Assembly (NCBI GenBank): GCA_902803795.1
Contig: CADCRC010000051.1
Location: 1 to 6,339 of the forward strand
DNA from: an uncultured Erysipelotrichaceae bacterium
GTDB lineage: Bacteria > Bacillota_I > Bacilli_A > RF39 > UBA660
Reading direction: 5' to 3'
Length of the DNA stretch: 6,339 nucleotides
Numbering within the stretch: the first letter of the stretch is position 1; every line of letters begins with the position of its first letter. Below are positions 1 to 5,076 of the stretch, piece by piece. The notes beneath the pieces were generated by a model that saw only the letters and a program-made list of their open reading frames with translations, was not told where the DNA came from and ran no database searches. The translations under genes and the position numbers were made by a program.

Positions 1-109
1 AGTCTGAATCATCGTAATGATATACCCTTCCATTTTTTCCTAAATATCCATAATTAATTTTATTTGACATAAAATCTAACAATTCTTTTGGAGTTTTAAT
101 ATCAGCCAT
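1..109 (-). CDS. N-terminus of a probable transglutaminase-like protein (partial)
   Basis: This minus-strand gene starts with ATG at 109 and runs off the left edge, so only 36 codons are visible. GAGGTG at 120-115 lies 5 nt before the ATG and fixes the start. The peptide begins MADIKTPKELLDFM and continues with a YGYLGKNG segment and an acidic HYDDSD end. The pattern of a TPKELL helix, then INYGYLGKNGR, then an acidic stretch is one I associate from memory with small transglutaminase/cysteine-protease-like proteins of gut Bacillota. In those, a Gly-x-Cys-Trp-Asp catalytic segment follows further along; here it would lie outside the window. That it is a real gene is well supported by the site and the protein-like sequence. 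The family is an inference from the N-terminus only. It is divergent from the 857-aa gene at 703. Confidence 0.6.
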   Translation of the reverse strand, partial: MADIKTPKELLDFMSNKINYGYLGKNGRVYHYDDSD

Positions 110-223
110 TATTTCACCTCTGTTTTATTTGGTCTTAACTAGCTGTTCTCACCATATCAATTCCTAAGCAATTTTTGCAAAAATCAACCTATTTTCACTA
201 ATTTTCATCATTTTTCTATATTT

Positions 224-338
224 TCTATATATTTTAGTATAAACATGCAAGATGTATTATTGAGCTTTTTCTTATTTTATAAGGATTTAAAAGTGGTCTT
301 GACTAAATTATTATCAACTAGTTGATATTAGTTTTATT
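224..338. repeat. Two-copy intergenic block, copy 1
   Basis: This block shares two separated parts with 4992-5068, in the same order and orientation. Part one, at 313-338, matches 5043-5068 at 23 of 26 bases around the core ACTAGTTGATATT. Part two, around 224-255, shares TCTATA, an AT-rich centre and CAAGATGT with 4992-5025. The copies differ mainly in the distance between the parts, about 40 nt longer here. Read on the minus strand, each copy is a palindromic core, then ACATCTTG, then TATAGAAA, ahead of a minus-strand gene start (109 and 4939). The order suggests an operator/promoter module or a small dispersed element; its function is unknown. Confidence 0.55.
312..327. promoter_or_regulatory. 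16-bp perfect palindrome, operator-like
   Basis: TATCAACTAGTTGATA reads identically on both strands. It could bind a dimeric repressor or form a hairpin if transcribed. The second block at 5043-5068 keeps the ACTAGTTGATATT half but loses perfect symmetry on the other side, so one half plus its flank appears to be what is conserved. I cannot assign a regulator. Confidence 0.45.
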
Positions 339-367
339 ATCCATAGGAATCATTCCATTTCCATTCA

Positions 368-396
368 ATTATAGCATAAAAAAAACTAAATTTAGT
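368..396 (-). promoter_or_regulatory. Possible minus-strand extended -10 promoter with palindromic upstream site
   Basis: On the minus strand TGCTATAAT (376-368) is a perfect extended -10 box. There is no good -35 hexamer; the -35 area is occupied by a 12-bp perfect palindrome ACTAAATTTAGT (385-396), which could be an operator. A transcript from about 361 would pass the 312-327 palindrome and reach the gene at 109 after a leader of roughly 250 nt. In DNA this AT-rich such a box can arise by chance, so this is a suggestion. Confidence 0.35.
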
Positions 397-649
397 ATAG
401 TTTCGTCCATTTATATTTATATATTAATTTTATATTATACTATATTTTTCTTTATTTTACTATTTGCTTAAAACTGATATTTTATTTATTATTCAATGAG
501 GTTAGCTAGAAATATCAACTTATCAAAAATATAAAAAAGTATCTTATTATTATTTAATAAATTATTGAATTAGAGTAAAGTTAGATTAATTTGATTATAA
601 GTTGATGATTTATTGGAATATGTATTATATCAATTATCTTTGCTTTTAT

Positions 650-678
650 TTGATTATTAATCTAATATATGATATATT
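650..678 (+). promoter_or_regulatory. Probable sigma-A promoter of the 857-aa gene
   Basis: TTGATT at 650-655 and TATATT at 673-678 are separated by 17 bp, the ideal sigma-A spacing. Transcription would start near 685, leaving a leader of under 20 nt that still includes the AGGTG site at 693-697. Both hexamers deviate from consensus and the region is AT-rich, so confidence is moderate. Confidence 0.45.
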
Positions 679-702
679 TTTTATAGGAATATAGGTGATG
701 AT

Positions 703-3276
703 GTGAATTTAATTATTAAGGGTAAAATAAGAATTAATCCTGATTCTATTAATAAAATGAAGTCTAATAAAATTAATGATGAATTTATGGAGTATGCTAT
801 TAAATGTGGTTATAAGTTTGATAGTAGTCAGTTTTTTCGCTTTATTAAATATCCATCTTATAGAAAATTTGTTTTAAATGATGATATGGGAATTAAATAT
901 TTAAAACATTCTGTTTATGATAGTAAAATATATGAATTATTATTTAATAGTGATATTAGAAAATTTTGTGATTTTTATGGAGATATTTTATTAGATAAAG
1001 ATCCTAGTTTATTTAGTAATATAGATAAAGAAAAGTTATATGAATATATAGTTAATAATTATTCATTAGATAGAGTATCAAACAATTATTTAAAAGATAA
1101 TACTTTTCTTATAATGTCTATAAAAAAATATGGATTAATAACTACTTTAAAAAATTATAATAATATGATAGATAAAGAAAAGTTAGATATTATTGAAGAA
1201 GAAATAATAAATAATTCTATGTTTTATTTAGAAGAATTAGATAATATTGAAAATATATTACAAAATAGTAATTGTACTTTAAATTCTAGTGAATTTATTC
1301 AAAAATTAAAAAATAATCCTGTATTTGTTAATAATATACCAGAATTTTTAAAAAATAATAATGAATATTTAGTAGCTTGTGTATTAAATAATCCATTAAA
1401 TATGATAAAATTTGATAAGTATGTTGATTTTACTGATGAAGAAATTAATATATTTGTTGAAAAAGTTAAGAATAATAATATAGTATTTGATAGATTACCT
1501 AGTAACTTATATGATTTAAAAATTATAAAGGCTATACTAGAAAGTAATGTCTATTTGATAGATAGTTATAAAGCTAATACGGAAGTAGCTATTAATTTAG
1601 TAATTGATATTATTGAAAATAGTAATTATAAGGTTAATAATAATACTCCTAATTATTTATTAAATAGTTCAAAAATTTTATTATATTCATTAGAAAAAGA
1701 TTTTTCTAGTATTATGTTTTTTAATGATACTTTTGATTTTACTGATGATGAATTAAGAAGAATATATGATTTATATAAAAGTCAAGATAAAATAGTATAT
1801 AGTGATTCAATATTATTACAAAAAAATCCTTTTATTATGTATGATGAATTAGTTGAGGGTAATGTAGATATTAAAGATATAGATTTTTCTAAGATAGATA
1901 ATTATTATATTGTGTATGCTAAATTTGATAAATACAAAAAAGATAATAACATTGATATAGAACTTCCTATTCCTGTTATTCCAGGTATTGAAAATAAAAA
2001 CGGTATTTATAAGGTTAATACGGTGGAAGATATTGAAAAAATTATGTGTATTAGAGATAGTTATAATTATGATAAAAATGAAGATATAGTTTTTGAGATA
2101 GATCAAGATAGTAGAATTATTCCTGAAAATATTGAATTTTTTAAGAAGTTATATCAGAAAAATAATAATATTTATTTTAATTTTGTAGATAATATTAGTT
2201 TAAAAACTGTATTAGAAGGAGAAGAATTTTTAGATTATTGTGTTAAAGATATTGTTTCTGCTAATTATAGTAATTTTGAGAAATTTGTTGCAGTATATGA
2301 TATTGTAAAGAGATTTAAAGAATATAAAATGGAAAAAACAGATGATAAAATAGATAATAGTTATTCTCAATCGAGAGCTATACATGCAATATTAAATAAT
2401 GAATATTTAGTATGTGTTGGTTTTTCTAATTTAACAATTGATTTATTACATAGAGTTGGTATTGAAGCTGAAGGTTTATCGTTAAGTGAGAGAGAACATA
2501 GAATTACTAAAGTAACAATAGATGATGATAAATATGATATTCATGGAACATATATATCTGATGCTACAAATGATAATGATTCAGTTTATAGTTATAAAAA
2601 TATGATATTTACTAATGATGAATATGTTTATGATCGTTATTTAAAATCATATTCTCCTCTAATTGAAAAATCTACACCAGTTCCTCCACATGTACAGTTA
2701 GAAGCTATTAATACAGTAAAGAAAAATGTTTTTAAGGGACTGTCAGAAGATGATTGGAGAGAATATAGATATATTATAATTGAACATAATAAATGGGATA
2801 AAAAAGATGATATATGTAAATTAGAAAAAGATAAATTCCTATTATTAAAAAAGGAAAAAGATATGTTACGAATTCAAGAATTAATGTCTTTACCTATAAA
2901 TAAAATAATTACTAAAGAAGATATAATTTTAGTAAGGAATTATTTGGAACGTTATAAAAAAACAGATAATGATATTTACGCTGATTATAATTTATTCAAT
3001 GAGAGTAATTTATTTAAAATAATATATTATATATATATTGATAAAGATAATTTAAATGATTATAAGGATAAGGTAGAATTACTTAGAAATAATGGATTTG
3101 TTAATGTTGAATTAGGTGTTGATCATAATGAAGGATACTTATCTTTTGAATATGTTAATAATAATAGTGAATTAACATTATTTGATTTAATACAAATAAT
3201 TGAAAATAATAGTAATAATTTATTAAGTGTTTTTGGACATAGTAAAGAATTAAATGAATCTAGAAATAGTAGATAA
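703..3276 (+). CDS. Large helical-repeat protein with transglutaminase-like cysteine-peptidase domain
   Basis: The product is 857 residues with no signal peptide or membrane segment, so probably cytoplasmic. The start is GTG at 703, set by AGGTG at 693-697 with a 5-nt gap; the nearby ATG codons at 698 and 701 are out of frame and hit TGA at 704. Residues about 1-400 are Asn/Asp/Lys-rich and helical, with degenerate repeats: 213-247 and 316-350 align without gaps (PxxL at the start, DFTDxE at the end), and 128-162 looks like a weaker copy. Residues about 555-625 resemble a transglutaminase-like core, with Cys571 in LVCVGFSNL, His599 in EREHRITKV and Asp620 in ISDATND as the likely triad, followed at a distance by an uncharacterised C-terminal region (640-857). 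The family is protease or amide-bond chemistry in general; the substrate is unknown. The domain call rests on motif order and spacing. The helical part may be a binding scaffold (inference). Confidence 0.8.
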   Translation: MNLIIKGKIRINPDSINKMKSNKINDEFMEYAIKCGYKFDSSQFFRFIKYPSYRKFVLNDDMGIKYLKHSVYDSKIYELLFNSDIRKFCDFYGDILLDKDPSLFSNIDKEKLYEYIVNNYSLDRVSNNYLKDNTFLIMSIKKYGLITTLKNYNNMIDKEKLDIIEEEIINNSMFYLEELDNIENILQNSNCTLNSSEFIQKLKNNPVFVNNIPEFLKNNNEYLVACVLNNPLNMIKFDKYVDFTDEEINIFVEKVKNNNIVFDRLPSNLYDLKIIKAILESNVYLIDSYKANTEVAINLVIDIIENSNYKVNNNTPNYLLNSSKILLYSLEKDFSSIMFFNDTFDFTDDELRRIYDLYKSQDKIVYSDSILLQKNPFIMYDELVEGNVDIKDIDFSKIDNYYIVYAKFDKYKKDNNIDIELPIPVIPGIENKNGIYKVNTVEDIEKIMCIRDSYNYDKNEDIVFEIDQDSRIIPENIEFFKKLYQKNNNIYFNFVDNISLKTVLEGEEFLDYCVKDIVSANYSNFEKFVAVYDIVKRFKEYKMEKTDDKIDNSYSQSRAIHAILNNEYLVCVGFSNLTIDLLHRVGIEAEGLSLSEREHRITKVTIDDDKYDIHGTYISDATNDNDSVYSYKNMIFTNDEYVYDRYLKSYSPLIEKSTPVPPHVQLEAINTVKKNVFKGLSEDDWREYRYIIIEHNKWDKKDDICKLEKDKFLLLKKEKDMLRIQELMSLPINKIITKEDIILVRNYLERYKKTDNDIYADYNLFNESNLFKIIYYIYIDKDNLNDYKDKVELLRNNGFVNVELGVDHNEGYLSFEYVNNNSELTLFDLIQIIENNSNNLLSVFGHSKELNESRNSR

Positions 3277-3277
3277 G

Positions 3278-3320
3278 TATACTAAAAAATATTATATTTG
3301 GCATATTATTATTAAGTATA
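3278..3320 (+). terminator. Weak possible terminator hairpin after the 857-aa gene
   Basis: TATACT at 3278-3283, directly after the TAA stop, is complemented by AGTATA at 3315-3320, and an inner AATAT/ATATT pair can extend the hairpin. The stem is entirely A/T-rich with interruptions and no clean T run follows. It is in the right place but weak. Confidence 0.22.
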
Positions 3321-3390
3321 AGAATATTTATTTAAGCATAATCTATAACATTTGTATTTAATTTTCTCTATTTTTAGCAGTCGTATGAAA

Positions 3391-3512
3391 CTATACTACG
3401 TTTAAAATATCAGTCTCTTCTGCATATTTAAGCCATTCTCTATTTTGATTTTCTAATTCTTTTAATCTTTTAAATTCTTTAATTAAATATGATTTAATCT
3501 ATCAGTATCCAA
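3391..3512 (-). pseudogene. Small frameshifted gene of unknown function
   Basis: On the minus strand GAGGTG (3525-3520) lies 7 nt ahead of a TTG at 3512 that opens LDTDRL and then meets a stop in that frame at 3485. A second frame, blocked by TAG just upstream, takes over at about 3495 with protein-like sequence: KSYLIKEFKRLKELENQ, then REWLKYAEETD, ending ILNVV at TAG 3393-3391. Joined by a single-base shift, this gives a charged, mostly helical protein of about 40 residues. The good ribosome binding site and the amphipathic downstream frame suggest a real small gene, recently broken or carrying a sequencing error. I recognise no family. It lies 121 bp downstream of the DUF1848 gene on the same strand. 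The rest of 3277-3633 shows nothing else I can support. Confidence 0.4.
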
Positions 3513-3633
3513 TATAAATCACCTCATTTATAAATGTTTAATCGTTAACACTAAGTATCAAGTACTATTTATTATTGGTATCATTTTCTTTCCAAGTATT
3601 TATTAACTATAATGTCTTAATATTCCAATTGTT

Positions 3634-4518
3634 TTATTTACGAATCTTTATAATATCATCATTTGATAATTCACCAATTAATAGTGAAGATTTAGGATTA
3701 TGTTTATTATAATTATCACTTACCTTTTTTTCATCATAGTTAGCATAGCAATACTTACAAAAATGTTTACAAGAATTATAAACTCCTATATCAACCATTT
3801 CAACACATTGGCAAGGTACATTCTTTCTTGCTTTCCATTTCTTATATGTTTTACCTGTTAGTTTTAATGCAAGTTCTTTAGACATACATTCATCATGAAT
3901 AAAACCATACTCTGTTAAATCACGTACTTCAGCACATGTATGAACAGTCATGTTATGCTTTCTTGCACTTTCACTAAAACTCAGTCCAATTACTTTATAA
4001 TCTTTTTCAGTTAATTGTCTATACTTTAATGTTTTATAATTATTTCTTACATTTTTATAATCATCAATAAATGATATTAAGATTTTTTCAACATATCCAT
4101 CTAATAAATTACATAGTTTATCAAAAGCATTTACATGATATTCTAAAGTGTATTTATCATTAATAAAAACAGGATCATATCTTATAACCAAATTATTTTT
4201 TCCTATAATATTAGATAATTTTTTAATACCTTCAATAATATCTTTTTTAGGTGGTAAATTAGGTTCTATATCTTTTTTATATGATGTTAAAGTAACATGA
4301 AAATATATTTTCTTTTGTATATCTTTTAGTTTGTTCAAAATAGGAATAGGATTCTTTGTACAGAAAAACAATAAGTCTACATCATCCATCATAATTCTAC
4401 TAACCATTTTAGGATTAAATGGATTCCTAACATCTATAAATCCTTCATCTAATCGATTGATTAACCAATCAGAGTAAAATGCGACTATATCAGTTCTACC
4501 ACTTATATTCATTATCAT
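3634..4518 (-). CDS. DUF1848 family protein, radical-SAM-like Fe-S protein
   Basis: This 294-residue protein is intact and of normal length for DUF1848. Its start reads MIMNISGRTDIVAFYSDW, matching the family's opening (SxRTDIxAFYSDW), followed by RNPFNPKMVSR (31-41), the FFCTKNP segment (51-57), FHVTLTSY (73-80) and VIRYDPVF (111-118). The C-terminus has DIGVYNSC and the cluster Cys250-x3-Cys254-x2-Cys257 followed by YAN. DUF1848 is known for this C-terminal cysteine cluster, which resembles the N-terminal 4Fe-4S motif of radical SAM enzymes; Cys195, Cys211, Cys236 and Cys238 may add further ligands. The reaction is unknown. The ATG at 4518 follows GGTGG by 7 nt; an ATG two codons later is a weaker alternative. 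It appears to be transcribed alone from the extended -10 promoter just upstream. Family confidence is high, chemistry unassigned. Confidence 0.92.
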   Translation of the reverse strand: MIMNISGRTDIVAFYSDWLINRLDEGFIDVRNPFNPKMVSRIMMDDVDLLFFCTKNPIPILNKLKDIQKKIYFHVTLTSYKKDIEPNLPPKKDIIEGIKKLSNIIGKNNLVIRYDPVFINDKYTLEYHVNAFDKLCNLLDGYVEKILISFIDDYKNVRNNYKTLKYRQLTEKDYKVIGLSFSESARKHNMTVHTCAEVRDLTEYGFIHDECMSKELALKLTGKTYKKWKARKNVPCQCVEMVDIGVYNSCKHFCKYCYANYDEKKVSDNYNKHNPKSSLLIGELSNDDIIKIRK

Positions 4519-4538
4519 GTTATCACCACCTAATATAA

Positions 4539-4547
4539 ATTATAACA
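4539..4547 (-). promoter_or_regulatory. Extended -10 promoter of the DUF1848 gene
   Basis: The minus strand reads TGTTATAAT from 4547 to 4539, a perfect TGn-TATAAT extended -10 box, which can work without a strong -35. Transcription would start near 4532, immediately before the AGGTGG ribosome binding site at about 4531-4526, so the leader would be only about 13 nt. No recognisable -35 hexamer is present. Confidence 0.5.
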
Positions 4548-4551
4548 TAAA

Positions 4552-4573
4552 GGAACGAATTCTCATCCGTTCT
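4552..4573. promoter_or_regulatory. Inverted repeat over the -35 region of the DUF1848 promoter
   Basis: GAACG at 4553-4557 and CGTTC at 4568-4572 form an inverted repeat with a 10-bp centre, unusually G/C-containing for this region. It occupies the -35 position of the promoter at 4539-4547, so it could be a repressor or activator site. The spacing does not match the Bacillus LexA box (CGAAC-N4-GTTCG). Confidence 0.3.
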
Positions 4574-4606
4574 ATAGTTATCACAATCTATTAAACTTCC
4601 TATCAT

Positions 4607-4729
4607 TTATGATTTAACATTTTTGTTAATATATAAAGAATATCCTAAACATAAAATTATCAATATAATACTACTTATTATTGTACTTTTTCCTATTGAA
4701 AAAATATTATTAAAAAAGGAACTGATTTT
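4607..4729 (-). pseudogene. Orphan C-terminal membrane-helix fragment
   Basis: A 40-codon minus-strand frame runs from a TGA at 4732-4730 to TAA at 4609-4607 without an ATG or a ribosome binding site. It encodes a hydrophobic helix (IISSIILIILCLGYSLYI) flanked by lysines, the usual look of the C-terminal anchor of a membrane protein. The neighbouring frame just upstream (NILGIEKSVPFLIIFF, up to a TAG) is also hydrophobic, so a frameshift in the T-run near 4700-4717 may have split a longer protein. It may equally be chance, since AT-rich DNA readily yields hydrophobic frames. It lies between the methyltransferase stub and the DUF1848 promoter. Confidence 0.22.
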
Positions 4730-4761
4730 TCAATTCCTAATATATTAGTCTTTCGAACGTT

Positions 4762-4939
4762 TTATTTTTTTAAATCTTTGCAAGTATCTAATATTATATT
4801 TCTTAATACTTTTTTATCTTTTAAATCTAACATCATACTTTTTCATCATGGGTTTCTCAACGTAACATTGAGCTCTATTGGTTTTATTTATGATTTCATT
4901 TTGTCTTTTTTTAGCATTACTATCATAATCGTTTATCAT
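4762..4939 (-). pseudogene. Frameshifted N-terminal remnant of a class I SAM-dependent methyltransferase
   Basis: AGGTGA at 4950-4945 lies 5 nt before ATG at 4939. The first frame codes 41 residues (stop at 4814), beginning MINDYDSNAKKRQ and including AQCYVEKPMMKK. A second frame from 4836 to the TAA at 4762 begins MMLDLKDKKVL. Joined by a shift near 4836, the order matches the start of a class I methyltransferase group in which YDxxAxxR, then a [F/Y]VEKPxM segment, then LxDLKGKKVL leads directly into the SAM-binding GCGTGEE loop. Here the glycine-rich loop and all later domains are missing: after KKVL comes RNIILDTCKDLKK and a stop. A working member would be about 240 residues, so the gene is dead. 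The family call is from remembered motifs. An open frame on the opposite strand over the same bases is not a gene. Confidence 0.55.
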
Positions 4940-4991
4940 TTAAGTCACCTCTTTTCATGATAGTTACTATGTCGTAATCAATGTTTTAATT

Positions 4992-5020
4992 TCTATACCA
5001 TTTTTGATATAAAAACACAA
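4992..5020 (-). promoter_or_regulatory. Possible promoter of the methyltransferase remnant
   Basis: On the minus strand TTGTGT (5020-5015) and TATAGA (4997-4992) are separated by exactly 17 bp, with the ATG of the remnant about 50 nt beyond. It falls in the part of the repeated block that has a counterpart at 224-250, where TTGCAT and TATAGA occur with a shorter 15-bp gap. Both hexamers are imperfect. Confidence 0.4.
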
Positions 5021-5068
5021 GATGTTAGTTATTATAAATAAAATCTACTAGTTGATATTGGCTTTATT
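4992..5068. repeat. Two-copy intergenic block, copy 2
   Basis: This is the shorter counterpart of 224-338. Bases 5043-5068 match 313-338 at 23 of 26 positions, and CAAGATGT at 5018-5025 matches 248-255. The distance between the two conserved parts is about 40 nt less than in copy 1. It lies between the stop of the YdcF-like gene and the start of the methyltransferase remnant, again just upstream of a minus-strand start. Confidence 0.55.
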
Positions 5069-5069
5069 T
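5036..5069 (-). terminator. Possible terminator hairpin after the YdcF-like gene
   Basis: AAATAAA at 5036-5042 pairs with TTTATTT at 5063-5069, with a G-U pair on the minus-strand RNA extending the stem to 8 bp around a loop holding AACTAGT. It starts 7 nt beyond the stop codon and is followed by a moderately U-rich stretch. The stem is weak, and the same bases belong to the repeated block, which may be the real reason for the symmetry. Confidence 0.3.
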
Positions 5070-5076
5070 CTTCAAT

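Larger units (their letters stand above)
110..702. other. Long divergent intergenic region
   Basis: About 590 bp separate the divergent starts at 109 and 703, long for so compact a genome. I find no convincing coding frame in it. It holds the ribosome binding site for the left gene (115-120), a 14-bp perfect palindrome ATTTTTGCAAAAAT at 171-184, a near-exact direct repeat TGGTCTTRACTA at 130-141 and 294-305, copy 1 of a two-copy block (224-338) with a 16-bp palindrome, a minus-strand extended -10 box (368-376), a 12-bp palindrome ACTAAATTTAGT (385-396), a further AATATCAACT at 511-520, and a plus-strand promoter (650-678). If the 368-376 promoter serves the left gene, its leader would be about 250 nt, enough for a structured regulatory RNA, but I recognise no known riboswitch or T-box. 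Confidence 0.6.

Noticed and set aside
511..520. AATATCAACT as a third copy of the repeated block
   Set aside because: Only the 10-base half-site matches; neither the second palindrome half nor the ACATCTTG part follows, so it is not counted as a full copy.
492..534. Short plus-strand frame starting ATGAGGTTAGC
   Set aside because: Only 12 codons, no ribosome binding site and no protein-like features.
1849..2106. 85-codon open frame on the minus strand
   Set aside because: It lies wholly inside the 857-aa gene, encodes a low-complexity Ile/Asn/Phe-rich string with no motif or ribosome binding site, and is the expected shadow of AT-rich coding sequence.
3380..3400. GTAT/ATAC hairpin near 3383-3396 as a terminator
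   Set aside because: A four-base stem without a T-run, overlapping the end of the small frameshifted gene; too weak to call.
3601..3622. TATTAA/TTAATA inverted repeat just downstream of the DUF1848 stop
   Set aside because: A six-base all-A/T stem with a 10-nt loop and no following U-run on the minus strand; likely chance at this composition.
4751..4765. CGAACGTTT resembling a LexA/SOS box
   Set aside because: Only one half-site is present; the CGAAC-N4-GTTCG arrangement is not met on either strand.
4778..4960. 60-codon open frame on the plus strand
   Set aside because: It is antisense to the methyltransferase remnant, which has a better ribosome binding site and recognisable motifs on the other strand; its hydrophobic product is typical of shadow frames here.
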